NCBI GenBank assembly: GCA_938023735.1
Contig: CALJDK010000113.1
Coordinates: 1 to 46,509, forward strand
Source: an uncultured Acidimicrobiales bacterium
GTDB taxonomy: Bacteria; Actinomycetota; Acidimicrobiia; Acidimicrobiales; SHLQ01
DNA length: 46,509 bases
Reading direction: 5' to 3'
The position numbers and the translations under genes were made by a program. How positions within the stretch are numbered: position 1 is the first letter of the stretch; the number at the start of each line of letters is the position of its first letter. The notes beneath the pieces are model-generated. The model saw nothing but the letters and a program-made list of their open reading frames with translations. It was not told the DNA's origin and did no database searches. Shown here one piece after another: positions 8,717 through 17,093 of the stretch.

Positions 8717-8740
8717 GAGCCGCCTCGGTTGAGGCGGCTC
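8717..8740 (-). terminator. Intrinsic-type hairpin after the RTX gene
   Basis: GAGCCGCCTC-GGTT-GAGGCGGCTC is a perfect 10-bp stem with a 4-base loop, 34 bases beyond the stop codon of the RTX gene on its strand. The T run after it is poor, which is common in actinobacterial terminators. Confidence 0.7.
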
Positions 8741-8773
8741 ATCACATACTGCTTTCGGTTTCCTGGGGTAGGG

Positions 8774-10084
8774 CTAGCCGATGGTGAGCTCGAGGGCTGC
8801 GGTGTCGTGGCCGCCTCGTCCATCAACGGTGGTGTAGTTGATGAAGATCTTGTCGCCGACGACCGGGGTGTAGGCGCCCGGAGTCCAGGTGATGGTGTTT
8901 CCGGCGAGGGTGAAGTCTCCACCGGCGTAATCAACATCGTCCTTGCTGGCGAACGAAACGCTAAGCGTGTCGCCATCGATGTCGGAGTCGTTGGTCACAA
9001 CGTCGACCGAAACCGGAGCCGTACCGGGGACGGTGAGCTTCTCGTCAAGAGCGATGGGAAGGTCGTTAACGCCCTTCACCGTAATGAGCACCTTGGCGGT
9101 AACCGTTGTGGTGCCGTCGGTGACGTCGTAGGTAAGCAGCTCGGTAGCCTTCTGGCCTGGGGGCAGGCTATCGAAGGAGCCAACCGGCGAGTAGGTGATG
9201 GTGTTGTCACCGTTGTCGGTGAACGAACCGACGACCGAGCCGCTCACAGCGGTCACGGTAAGCGCATCGCCGTTGGGGTCGATGTCGTTTGCGGTGACGT
9301 CGAAGGTGACGGCCGCATCTTCGTTGGTCGTGATTGCGTCATCAAACGGTGACGGAGGTTGTGGCTGGTTGATGACCTGGTCGGTCGCTTCGCAGGAAGC
9401 CTGTACCGAAAAGAGGATGCAGCTGTCGGCTCCGTTACCACCGTTGAGGTTGTCGGTACCTGCCGCACCGGTAAGGAAGTCGTTACCCGATCCACCCTGA
9501 AGGGTGTCGTTACCGCTACCTCCGTCGAGGGTGTCGCGACCCTTGTTGCCAATGACCGTGTCGTTGCCGGCCCCACCCTTGAGGTTGTCGCCGCCGCCGC
9601 CGCCAGAGATGACGTCGTCGTCGTCGCCGCCGTTCAGAACGTCGCCGTTCTTTCCGCCGTTGATGATGTCGTTGCCCGCACCACCGTTGAGGTCGTCGGA
9701 GCCCGCGCCACCCTTGATGGTGTCGTTGCCGGCGTTTCCGTTAACGATGTCGGCTTCCGGACCGGAGGCCAGGAAGTCGTCGCCGCCACCACCGTTGATG
9801 ATGTCGGAGCCCTTTCCGCCGATGATGCGGTCGTTGCCGCCCCGGCCGAAGATCAGGTCGTCGCTGCCGCGTCCGTTGATCTCGTTGTCGCCGTTTCCAG
9901 CACAGATGAAGTCTGGACCGCTGGTGCCGGTTATCTTGGCGTCGTTGGACTCAATGACGTTGTAACCGTTTGGGGCGTTTCCACATGCGGTCGAAACAGC
10001 GTGCGCCGACGGCACCGTGAGGGCCATCAGGGCTGTTGTTGCCGCTACTGCTGCGACACCGCGTCGCAAGGTCGGGTTTTTCAT
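8774..10084 (-). CDS. Secreted RTX calcium-binding protein with cadherin/Ig-like domains
   Basis: 436 residues. A signal peptide (basic start MKNPTLRR, hydrophobic core, AHA cleavage near residue 29) sends it out of the cell. Residues about 50-230 are tandem GGxGxDxhx nonapeptides (GGAGNDTIKGG type), which fold as a calcium-loaded beta roll. Residues about 245-436 hold two repeats of the bacterial cadherin-like/Big_9 kind (DAITTNEDAAVTFDVTANDIDPNGD; ALDEKLTVPGTAPVSVDVVTNDSDIDGD). There is no protease or lipase domain, so it is likely an adhesin or surface-layer protein. An AAGGA ribosome-binding site is 7 bases before the ATG. Its promoter matches sigma-28 (10133-10159), suggesting expression with motility genes. 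A hairpin terminator follows. Confidence 0.87.
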   Translation of the reverse strand: MKNPTLRRGVAAVAATTALMALTVPSAHAVSTACGNAPNGYNVIESNDAKITGTSGPDFICAGNGDNEINGRGSDDLIFGRGGNDRIIGGKGSDIINGGGGDDFLASGPEADIVNGNAGNDTIKGGAGSDDLNGGAGNDIINGGKNGDVLNGGDDDDVISGGGGGDNLKGGAGNDTVIGNKGRDTLDGGSGNDTLQGGSGNDFLTGAAGTDNLNGGNGADSCILFSVQASCEATDQVINQPQPPSPFDDAITTNEDAAVTFDVTANDIDPNGDALTVTAVSGSVVGSFTDNGDNTITYSPVGSFDSLPPGQKATELLTYDVTDGTTTVTAKVLITVKGVNDLPIALDEKLTVPGTAPVSVDVVTNDSDIDGDTLSVSFASKDDVDYAGGDFTLAGNTITWTPGAYTPVVGDKIFINYTTVDGRGGHDTAALELTIG

Positions 10085-10110
10085 TGATCATCCTTGGGGA
10101 GAAGTTCGGA

Positions 10111-10126
10111 CAAGGCACAAGCCTTG
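10111..10126 (-). other. Hairpin at the predicted 5' end of the RTX transcript
   Basis: CAAGGC-ACAA-GCCTTG forms a 6-bp stem with a 4-base loop. It begins about where transcription from the sigma-28 promoter should start, so it could protect the 5' end of the mRNA. No known riboswitch pattern is recognised. Confidence 0.4.
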
Positions 10127-10132
10127 CCGTCC

Positions 10133-10159
10133 CTATCGGCCAGATGATCAGTTCCTTTA
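10133..10159 (-). promoter_or_regulatory. Sigma-28 (FliA/SigD/WhiG)-type promoter of the RTX gene
   Basis: On the minus strand TAAA (10159-10156) is followed by exactly 15 bases and GCCGATAG (10140-10133). The consensus for flagellar-type sigma-28 is TAAA-N15-GCCGATAA, so 11 of 12 positions agree, with correct spacing. Transcription would start near 10126, leaving a leader of about 40 bases that contains the AAGGA ribosome-binding site. Confidence 0.75.
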
Positions 10160-10179
10160 GCCAGGAAAAAGTAAGAACA

Positions 10180-10196
10180 CTGGGGTCTGACCCCAG
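10180..10196 (-). terminator. Palindromic element, probable rfbF terminator
   Basis: CTGGGGTC-T-GACCCCAG is a perfect 8-bp inverted repeat around one base, 68 bases past the rfbF stop. In the direction of rfbF it is followed by a T-rich tract (TGTTCTTACTTTTTCC). It would separate rfbF from the sigma-28 promoter just beyond. Its core resembles the other 13-bp palindromes of this window. Confidence 0.6.
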
Positions 10197-10263
10197 CGTG
10201 CAAACATATTTGAGATTGGGTCTTGCGGAAAGGCGTGGACATTTCGACGCAGTCGAAACTCGC

Positions 10264-11055
10264 CTACCAGACTTTCCAGGGGGCTTCGTTGGAATCCCAG
10301 AGTTCGTTGAGCTCTTTGTACTCGCGGAAGGTGTCCATGCCGCGCCAGAAGCCCTCGTGTACGTAATGCCCGAGCTGCCCATCGACGGTGAGCTTTTGCA
10401 GGGCGCCCTGTTCGAGCATGCCGTCTTCGTCGTGGACGTTGTCGAGGAATTCGTTTTCGAACACGAAGAACCCGCCGTTCACCAGACCGCCCGAGAGTTC
10501 GGGCTTTTCGGCGAACCCGGTGACGGTAGCGCCATCGGTGTTGAGCTCGCCGAAACGTGAGGTTGGGTGCACAGCGGTGACGGTACCGATCAGGCCATGC
10601 TCTTTGTGCGCAGCCATCAGTGCAGTGATGTCGACGTCGGCGACACCATCGCCGTAGGTAAGAAGGAAACGGTCGGCGTCGAGGAACTGACGGACCTGCG
10701 ACAGGCGTCCACCGGTGAGGGTATTGAGCCCGGTGTCGACGCAAGTGACTTCCCAGTCTTCATCGAGACCACTGTTGTGGAACACTGGCGGCTCGTTGGA
10801 CGCGAGGTTGACGGTGTAGTCCGACAGGTGCTCGCGGTAGCGGAGGAAGTAGTCCTTCACCGTTGCGGCCTTGTAGCCACAGGTGAGAACGAACCGGCGG
10901 AAGCCGTGTGCGTTGTAGGTCTTCATGATGTGCCAGAGAATCGGCATGCCACCGATTTCGATCATTGGTTTCGGCAAGCTTTCGCTGGCCTCGCGGATTC
11001 GAGTTCCGAATCCGCCGCAAAGGATCACTACGGGCGTTTCTTCGTTGGTCGCCAT
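10264..11055 (-). CDS. rfbF: Glucose-1-phosphate cytidylyltransferase
   Basis: Makes CDP-glucose from CTP and glucose-1-phosphate, the first step to CDP-linked dideoxy or branched sugars. The nucleotidyl-transferase signature LCGGFGTRIREASESLPKPM (residues 12-31) is exactly that of RfbF, including GGxGTR and the Lys of PKPM; YGDGVADVD carries the metal-binding Asp. Length (263 aa) is normal. AGGAA lies 7 bases before the ATG. The usual partner, CDP-glucose 4,6-dehydratase (rfbG), is not in this window. The gene lies just after tsaC, at the edge of the sugar block. Confidence 0.93.
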   Translation of the reverse strand: MATNEETPVVILCGGFGTRIREASESLPKPMIEIGGMPILWHIMKTYNAHGFRRFVLTCGYKAATVKDYFLRYREHLSDYTVNLASNEPPVFHNSGLDEDWEVTCVDTGLNTLTGGRLSQVRQFLDADRFLLTYGDGVADVDITALMAAHKEHGLIGTVTAVHPTSRFGELNTDGATVTGFAEKPELSGGLVNGGFFVFENEFLDNVHDEDGMLEQGALQKLTVDGQLGHYVHEGFWRGMDTFREYKELNELWDSNEAPWKVW

Positions 11056-11194
11056 TTTTTCGTTCCTGTCGATTTTCGTCTCGGTCGTCCTATCGACCTC
11101 CGCCTAGCGGACTTAAACTTAGGCGAACGAGTTCTTTCGTACGTCGATTCTTGCCGCTGGGGGCCCTAGTGAGGGGCCGGGCTCAACGGATGGC

Positions 11195-11827
11195 CTATGT
11201 CGACAGCGTATTGGCGATGTCTGCGGCCGTGACTGGCCCCTCGCGTACTACCTGAACCAGCTGGTCTGTGGCGGGGTCGAGTCGGATGACGGTGGATGCG
11301 ACGGTGCCGCCAGCGCCGCCATCGAACAGCGTGGTGTTGGGGAAAAGTGCAGCAAGTTCGTCGATTGCTCCCGGCGTGGGCGAGCCATGAATATTTGCGC
11401 TGGTGGCGGCGATAGGACCTACGTTGGCAGCCAGGCGCCGCACCCATTCCTGCTGTGGTGCGCGCACGCCGATCCATCCGTCATCGGCACCGAGTGTTGG
11501 GTCGGCCCCGGGCGCTGGCTCGGCGACGATGGTGAGCGCACCGGGCCAGTGTGCGTCGGCAAGCTTCTGGAAGTGGGCGCCTGTGTGGACCAGGGTGGCC
11601 GCCTGGGCCAGGTCGGCGACGAGGATGGCCAACGTCTGCGATTCGGGCCGCTGCTTTAGGGCGAAGATCTGGTCGCGGCCAGCGCGATCGGATGCCTGCA
11701 CCGCAAGCCCGTACACGGTGTCGGTAGGAATGATGATTGGAGTGCTGGCCGAGAGGTCGGCGATGGCACGTTGCAGCGCATGCTTTCCCGCCGACGGATC
11801 GGTTCCGGTGATGGGGATGATGGTCAT
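11195..11827 (-). CDS. tsaC: L-threonylcarbamoyladenylate synthase (TsaC/YrdC type)
   Basis: Forms threonylcarbamoyl-AMP from threonine, bicarbonate and ATP, for the t6A modification of ANN-decoding tRNAs. Seen: IPTDTVYGLAVQA, the substrate-site segment ALKQRPESQTLAILV, and ATSANIHGSPTP. At 210 residues it has only the YrdC domain, without the C-terminal Sua5 domain. The start overlaps the prmC stop as ATGA, so the two are translationally coupled. Placement after prfA-prmC is typical for actinobacteria. Confidence 0.94.
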   Translation of the reverse strand: MTIIPITGTDPSAGKHALQRAIADLSASTPIIIPTDTVYGLAVQASDRAGRDQIFALKQRPESQTLAILVADLAQAATLVHTGAHFQKLADAHWPGALTIVAEPAPGADPTLGADDGWIGVRAPQQEWVRRLAANVGPIAATSANIHGSPTPGAIDELAALFPNTTLFDGGAGGTVASTVIRLDPATDQLVQVVREGPVTAADIANTLST

Positions 11828-12699
11828 GATCGTCGTCGGGCTACGACGGCCCGGTCACGCCCGCTGTTGTCGGGGTACACCTCAGCGGAGACGAATCCGG
11901 CCTGCACGCACAGCTCGGCCGCGACGGCAGTTTGCTTCGGTGCCATCTCGAGCACCAGCGAGCCGGTTGGCGTAAGCCACTGCAACGCATCATGGATGAT
12001 GACGGTCAACGAATCCATGCCTTCGGGACCGGAGAACAACGCAAGCCCCGGCTCCCAGTCGGCCACGACCGTGGGGAGCGCTTCGTCGTCGCCTACATAG
12101 GGCGGATTACTGACGATGAGATCGAGTGTGCCCCGCAGCTCTGTTGGTAGCGCCTCGAACCACGATCCCTCGACAACGCTCACCCGGGTTGCCGCACGAC
12201 CAATCGCTGCAAGGTTTGCCCGGGCGACCGCCAGCGCATCGGATGAGATGTCGGACGCCCACACCGCAACGTCTCGTTCGACGGCCATCGACAGGGCGAT
12301 TGCCCCCGAGCCGGTGCCCAAATCGGCAACCTGTTTCGCCCCGATCGCATCGATTTCGTCGAGTGCGAGCCCCACGACCACTTCGGTTTCGGGCCGCGGA
12401 ATCAGCACCCGTTTGTCGACCATGAGGTCGAGCTGACGAAACCCCCACGACCCCACGACATACTGCAAGGGTTGACCGTCGCGGCGTTGCTGGACCATAC
12501 GATCGAATGCCGCCATGCCGCGAGTGGTGACCAGATCGTCGAGATGCAGCAGGAGTTCGCTGGGCTCAAAGCCACCCGCCGCTTCCACGATTCGGCGCGC
12601 ATCGAGTTCTGCATTGTCGCTTACCGATGCCAGCGAGTCGGCGGCCTCGGAAAGCAGTGACCGCCATGCGATCGTGCCATCGGGGTTGGTTTCAGTCAC
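11824..12699 (-). CDS. prmC: Peptide chain release factor N5-glutamine methyltransferase
   Basis: Methylates the Gln of the GGQ motif in RF1 and RF2 using SAM. The catalytic NPPY tetrad is seen in LIVSNPPYVGDD, and the SAM site in VADLGTGSGAIALSM; PRPETE lies just before it. The N-terminal helical domain precedes these. I chose GTG at 12699, which overlaps the prfA stop by 8 bases; an ATG at 12729 in the same frame would overlap prfA by 38 bases. Length from the GTG is 291 aa. It is coupled to prfA upstream and tsaC downstream, placing modifier and target in one transcript. Confidence 0.94.
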   Translation of the reverse strand: MTETNPDGTIAWRSLLSEAADSLASVSDNAELDARRIVEAAGGFEPSELLLHLDDLVTTRGMAAFDRMVQQRRDGQPLQYVVGSWGFRQLDLMVDKRVLIPRPETEVVVGLALDEIDAIGAKQVADLGTGSGAIALSMAVERDVAVWASDISSDALAVARANLAAIGRAATRVSVVEGSWFEALPTELRGTLDLIVSNPPYVGDDEALPTVVADWEPGLALFSGPEGMDSLTVIIHDALQWLTPTGSLVLEMAPKQTAVAAELCVQAGFVSAEVYPDNSGRDRAVVARRRS

Positions 12700-13762
12700 C
12701 GGCCTCAAGCTGCGATTGCCGCTCGGCATGCACCAGCGAGTCGCTTATCTCGTCGAGCTCACCAGCAAGTACTTTGTCGAGCTTGTACACCGTGATGCCA
12801 CCTAACTCGCGGTGGTCGCTCACCCGGTTCTCTTTGTAGTTGTAGGTGCGGATCTTCTCGGAGCGTCCACCGCCACCGACCTGATCGCGTCGAGCCTCGG
12901 AAAGCTCGGCGGCTTGCCGGTCCTGTTCGGCTTTGAGCAGTCGCGAGCGAAGCACGCGAAGCGCCTTGGCTTTGTTCTGAAGCTGGCTCTTTTCGTCCTG
13001 CATCGAAACCTGCACGCCGGTGGGCACGTGGGTGATACGTACGGCAGAGTCGGTGGTGTTCACCGACTGACCGCCGGGTCCCGATGAGCGGTAGTAGTCG
13101 ATCTGAAGTTCGTTCTCGTCGATTTCGATGTCGACTTCTTCGGCTTCCGGAAGCACGGTCACCGTTGCCGATGACGTATGTACCCGACCCTGCGATTCGG
13201 TTACCGGGACCCGCTGCACGCGGTGAGGCCCACCTTCATGCTTCATACGAGACCACACCGACTCGCCCTTCAGAAGGAAGGTGACGTCGGTGAAGCCACC
13301 CATGTCGGACGCTTTGCCCTCGAGTACTTCCATGCCCCACGTCTGGCGCTTGGCAAAGGCCGTGTACATCTCGAAGAGGTCACGGGCGAAGAGGTTGGCT
13401 TCTTCGCCGCCTTCCGCGCCGCGGATTTCGACGATGACGTTCTTGGCATCGTTGGGGTCTTTGGGCAGTAGCAGAAACCGGAGCTCTTCTTCGAGGCCCG
13501 GGATAGCCGCAGCGAGGTCGGTAGCCATCGAGCGGTACTCGGCGGCGTCCGCACCATCGGCCTCTTCGGCCATTTCGGTGGCGTCGGCGAGATCTTCGGT
13601 GGCTTGTCGGTATTCGACGCCTTTGTCAACGATCTCTTTGAGTTCTTTGTGCCGACGACTGGCCTCCTGGAACTTGGCCTGATCGTTCGCAAGTTCGGGG
13701 TCGCCAAACCGTGCCTCCAGGTCGTGGAGTTCGCGTTCGAGGGCTTCAATACGGTCAAGCAC
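12692..13762 (-). CDS. prfA: Peptide chain release factor 1
   Basis: Reads UAA and UAG stop codons and triggers peptide release. The GGQ motif is at residues 230-232 (SSGPGGQSVNTTDSAVRITH). The codon-reading tripeptide is PVT (186-188) in HRVQRVPVTESQGRVHTS; most RF1 proteins have PAT or PxT, so this is an ordinary variant. RF2 would have SPF. Length 356 is normal. The start is GTG. The stop codon of the preceding gene forms part of TAACCT, a TANNNT match 6 bases before the GTG, so a leaderless internal promoter is possible. Confidence 0.97.
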   Translation of the reverse strand: MLDRIEALERELHDLEARFGDPELANDQAKFQEASRRHKELKEIVDKGVEYRQATEDLADATEMAEEADGADAAEYRSMATDLAAAIPGLEEELRFLLLPKDPNDAKNVIVEIRGAEGGEEANLFARDLFEMYTAFAKRQTWGMEVLEGKASDMGGFTDVTFLLKGESVWSRMKHEGGPHRVQRVPVTESQGRVHTSSATVTVLPEAEEVDIEIDENELQIDYYRSSGPGGQSVNTTDSAVRITHVPTGVQVSMQDEKSQLQNKAKALRVLRSRLLKAEQDRQAAELSEARRDQVGGGGRSEKIRTYNYKENRVSDHRELGGITVYKLDKVLAGELDEISDSLVHAERQSQLEAGD

Positions 13763-13771
13763 GCTCTGAGG

Positions 13772-14767
13772 TTACCGAGGCCAGGGGGCAGACATACCAA
13801 CGACGGTGGTTGGCACTGCTAAAAGCGGATACAAAGCGGTGAGCGCCGGGAGCAGGTCGGTCTCAGGAATAGCTACGACGACCCGGTCGGGCTCATATCG
13901 GGTCACAAGGTCGGCGGCATGTGAAAGGGCGGTGGTGTCGAGTCCGGCAGCGAAGACGGCAAGCACACTCTGACCGGCGCTTTCGGTGCCGAGCGCACCA
14001 GCAACGAAGGGGTCGAGCAGATTTTCGCGCTCGGCGACCGTTTCAACGGGAACCAGAGTATCGAGCCCCAGCAGCGACGGATCGGTGACAGCGAGTGATC
14101 GAAGCCAGCGTTCGCGGCCCATTCGGTTGAGCGGGTGCGGCAGAGCGTCGGAAGTCCGGTGCGGCGCCACAAGCGCAATAGCGTCGCCGAGCGCACCGTC
14201 GGACACTCCGGTTCCTCGAAGCATCGCGCCTGCTTCGCGATCGAATCGGCCAACCCCAACCTCGATGATTCCGTCGACCACCCGGGACACCTCGAGTCCG
14301 AGCAATTCACCGCGGACGATTCCGGCCTCGACGACGGTCTCGAGTCCATGCGGCTCATAGGTGGCTTTGGCCAATTCGATATCGCTGAGAAGCGGCTCGG
14401 AAGCGATAGGCAGGTCGGCCGGAATGGCCGGCTCGATATCGGTGTCGACAACAACAAAGACCTGGGGTGCCCGCTGAAGCTGCTGCGCTTGTCGAGCGGC
14501 GATGGAGGCAGAGGGCGCATCGCCCACCAGTAGGGCCACCTTCGATGTCCCCTTCTTGGCGGCGGCCAACATGAGCGGCCCGATGGCTTGGGCCGCATCG
14601 GTGTGGCGGTACACGATGAGCTGGTCGCCGTCGGCAACAACAGCTCCTTCGGGGAACGGGTCGGCAACGGGTTCGTCGACACCAAAGTGTTTGGTGGCGA
14701 GCGAACGCGCAACAGCGGCGAAGAGCGGTGCGCTCATCGCCGCGTACGTTGGTTGCGTTTGAGACAT
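13772..14767 (-). CDS. Conserved-looking protein of unknown function between rpmE and prfA
   Basis: 331 residues, soluble, rich in Ala, Leu and Val, with no signal peptide, membrane segment or catalytic motif that I recognise. The alternation of beta-like strands (KVALLVGD, QVFVVVDTD, RVVVAIPETD) and helices suggests an alpha/beta fold. Its first half, with DGDQLIVYRHTDAAQAIGPLM, might bind a ligand, but this is a guess. The frame is open to 14869, overlapping rpmE; I chose the ATG at 14767, 22 bases past the rpmE stop. It lies 9 bases before prfA and is probably co-transcribed with rho-rpmE-prfA, which hints at a translation-related role. Confidence 0.75.
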   Translation of the reverse strand: MSQTQPTYAAMSAPLFAAVARSLATKHFGVDEPVADPFPEGAVVADGDQLIVYRHTDAAQAIGPLMLAAAKKGTSKVALLVGDAPSASIAARQAQQLQRAPQVFVVVDTDIEPAIPADLPIASEPLLSDIELAKATYEPHGLETVVEAGIVRGELLGLEVSRVVDGIIEVGVGRFDREAGAMLRGTGVSDGALGDAIALVAPHRTSDALPHPLNRMGRERWLRSLAVTDPSLLGLDTLVPVETVAERENLLDPFVAGALGTESAGQSVLAVFAAGLDTTALSHAADLVTRYEPDRVVVAIPETDLLPALTALYPLLAVPTTVVGMSAPWPR

Positions 14768-14789
14768 GCCGCCACAGAGGCGACCGTCA

Positions 14790-15101
14790 TCAGGATTCTT
14801 CGGTTGCTTCTGCAGCCTCGGCCGGAGCGGCATCGGCGGCTGGAGCAGCAGCGCTCTTGCGCTTGCCATAGCGACGCTCGAAGCGCTCGACTCGACCTGC
14901 GGTATCGACGATCTTCATCGTTCCGGTGAAGAACGGATGGCTCATGGCCGAAATCTCCACCTTGGCGAGTGGATAGGTGTTGCCGTCTTCCCACTCGATC
15001 GTGTCGGCGGTCTCGATGGTCGAGTTGGTAATGAACGACTCGCCAGCCGACTGGTCGAGAAAAACGACGGGTCGGTACGCGGGATGGATATCGGGCCTCA
15101 T
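14790..15101 (-). CDS. rpmE2: Large ribosomal subunit protein bL31, zinc-independent type B
   Basis: 103 residues. The start MRPDIHPAYRPVVFLDQSAG and the end HPFFTGTMKIVDTAGRVERFERRYGKRKS are those of bL31. No cysteine is present, so it is the C-minus (type B, RpmE2/YtiA-like) form that does not bind zinc. Actinobacteria more often carry the Cys-containing form between rho and prfA. A tail of about 20 Ala/Glu/Pro residues follows the ribosomal core. An in-frame ATG at 15143 would add 14 residues not seen in the family. It lies about 100 bases after rho. Confidence 0.92.
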   Translation of the reverse strand: MRPDIHPAYRPVVFLDQSAGESFITNSTIETADTIEWEDGNTYPLAKVEISAMSHPFFTGTMKIVDTAGRVERFERRYGKRKSAAAPAADAAPAEAAEATEES

Positions 15102-15203
15102 AAGTTCAGTCTGGCCTTTCAGGAGGGTGAGTTCCAACATCAACGTGTCGAAATCAGTGGATTGTGACAGGAGGCCGGTGACCTCCGATATCGTTCTTTC
15201 GGC

Positions 15204-16937
15204 TTAGCTGGCGCTGAGCGAACTTCCCTTGGCCACCTCGGCCAGGAAATCGGCGTTGCTGGTGAAGGTGTTCATGCGATCGAGCAGGAGTTCGAGGCCA
15301 GCGAGCGAGTCGGCGCCGTCGCCAGCCGACCCCGCTCCTGAAGACATGGCACCGAGTACCTTGCGGAGCTTCCAGACCTGCTGGAGCTGCTTTTTGTCCA
15401 TAAGCAGTTCTTCGTGCCGGGTGGACGATGCATCGATGTCGATTGCCGGGTACACCCGCCGCTCGGCGGCTTTGCGGCTGAGCTGAAGTTCCATGTTGCC
15501 GGTGCCTTTGAACTCTTCGAAGATCACTTCGTCCATTCGGGAACCGGTGTCGATGAGCGCCGTGGCCAAGATGGTCAGCGACCCGCCTTCTTCAACATTG
15601 CGGGCTGCGCCAAAGAACTTCTTGGGTGGGTAGATGGCGCCAGCGTCGAGGCCGCCAGACATCACCCGGCCATTGCCGGGCGCCACCATGTTGTAGGCCC
15701 GTGCCAGTCGGGTGATTCCGTCGACGAGCAGGACGACATCTTCGCCAGCTTCGACCATGCGGCACGCTCGGTTTAGCGCCATTTCCGAAGCGAGAATGTG
15801 CTCTTCGGCAGGACGGTCGAACGGTGAGGCCAGCACCTCGCCACTCTTGAGGTGGCGCTTCATGTCGGTAACTTCTTCGGGGCGTTCATCGAGCAGCACG
15901 ACGATGAGCTTGACCTCGGGGTTGTTGGTTTCGATGGACGACGCAATGTTTTTCATCACCGTGGTCTTGCCGGCCTTTGGTGGCGAAACGATAAGGCCGC
16001 GCTGGCCTTTGCCGATGGGCGAGAACAGGTCGATGATTCGCGACGTCATGTTGTATGGGTCGTCTTTGCTGCTCTGGACAAGCGGCACGTCGGGGAATAG
16101 CGGCGTGAGGTTATCGAAGTGTGGACGCTTGCCAGCCTCGGCCGGGTCGGCGCCATTGATGGCGGTGACCTTGAGCATGGCCGGATTCTTCTCGTTGCGG
16201 TTGGCGGGCCGTGCTTCGCCGGTGAGGTGATCGCCCGGCCGAAGACTGAACTCGCGCACCATCTTCACCGAGATGTACGGGTCGTTCTTGGTAGGGACAA
16301 AGCCGCTGGTGCGAAGGAAACCATAGCCATCGCCTCGCAGGTCGAGATGCCCCTCGACCGCGGTTGGTTCGCCGTTGAAGTCGTTCTCACCGTTTCCGCC
16401 ACGATCGCGGCTGCGCCGACGGCGCTTTTTCCGGTTGCCGCTATCGAACTGGTCGCGGTTTCGGCCTCGGCCACCGTCGTCGCCAGCGTGGTAGACCTCG
16501 CCGCCAGCATCACCGTTCTTGTTGTTCTCGCCGTTGTGCTTGCCGCCAGATTGGTTGTCGCCCTTGGCCGAACCGCCGCCCTTTTGCCCGTCGTTGTCTC
16601 CCTGGTTGTTCGACCCAGAGTCCGAACCGGAGCCATTGGAGTCGAAACCCTCGTCGGAAGATGATTCACTCGAGGAATCGGTGGATTCACTTGACGAATC
16701 GCCGCGGGCCGAAGCGTCACCAGACTCGGCCGCGCCAGCACCGCCGCCGCTTCCGGCGTCACCCGCACTCGAATCATCGCTACCACTTTCGGTAGCAGCG
16801 AGGATCAGATCGACGACCTCGGCCTTACGGAGACTCGACGGCGCCTTGAGGTCGAGCGCCTCGGCGATTTGATTGAGTTCGTTGCGATCCTTGCGCTGAA
16901 GGGTCGACTTTTTGAACTCGGGGGTTCCATCGCTCAT
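15204..16937 (-). CDS. rho: Transcription termination factor Rho
   Basis: A hexameric RNA-dependent ATPase that pulls transcripts out of RNA polymerase. Domain order: Rho_N/SAP-like helices (residues 1-50); a low-complexity insert of about 135 residues rich in Ser, Gly, Asp and Asn, ending in the basic cluster [11 protein letters not shown] (about 51-180); cold-shock-like RNA-binding domain ([15 protein letters not shown], about 197-262); and the ATPase domain with Walker A PPKAGKTT (319-326), [16 protein letters not shown], and the Q-loop region. Such inserts are known in actinobacterial Rho proteins and raise RNA affinity. AAGGA is 11 bases before the ATG. The gene heads the rho-rpmE-unknown-prfA-prmC-tsaC run. 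Confidence 0.97.
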   Translation of the reverse strand: MSDGTPEFKKSTLQRKDRNELNQIAEALDLKAPSSLRKAEVVDLILAATESGSDDSSAGDAGSGGGAGAAESGDASARGDSSSESTDSSSESSSDEGFDSNGSGSDSGSNNQGDNDGQKGGGSAKGDNQSGGKHNGENNKNGDAGGEVYHAGDDGGRGRNRDQFDSGNRKKRRRRSRDRGGNGENDFNGEPTAVEGHLDLRGDGYGFLRTSGFVPTKNDPYISVKMVREFSLRPGDHLTGEARPANRNEKNPAMLKVTAINGADPAEAGKRPHFDNLTPLFPDVPLVQSSKDDPYNMTSRIIDLFSPIGKGQRGLIVSPPKAGKTTVMKNIASSIETNNPEVKLIVVLLDERPEEVTDMKRHLKSGEVLASPFDRPAEEHILASEMALNRACRMVEAGEDVVLLVDGITRLARAYNMVAPGNGRVMSGGLDAGAIYPPKKFFGAARNVEEGGSLTILATALIDTGSRMDEVIFEEFKGTGNMELQLSRKAAERRVYPAIDIDASSTRHEELLMDKKQLQQVWKLRKVLGAMSSGAGSAGDGADSLAGLELLLDRMNTFTSNADFLAEVAKGSSLSAS

Positions 16938-17093
16938 AGGTATGGCAGTCCTTGCAAGAAAGAAAGTAGAGGGTGTGCGTCATGCAGCGGGTTGCGTGCC
17001 CCACCTCGGTGCCCACGTCGGGCAGCGCATTGGTGGTGCGCCTGCTGGTACTCGGTATTTCCCCCGTGGGGTCACCCAGCGGATAGCAGCATC

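Noticed and set aside
10085..10170. A riboswitch in the leader of the RTX gene, suggested by two similar segments (TGGCTAAAGG and TGGCCGATAGGG)
   Set aside because: The two segments are explained better as the -35 and -10 elements of a sigma-28 promoter with exact 15-base spacing; the true leader is too short for a known riboswitch.
12692..13762. Altered stop-codon recognition, because the RF1 tripeptide is PVT rather than PAT
   Set aside because: The PxT pattern is kept and variation at the middle residue is common among RF1 proteins.
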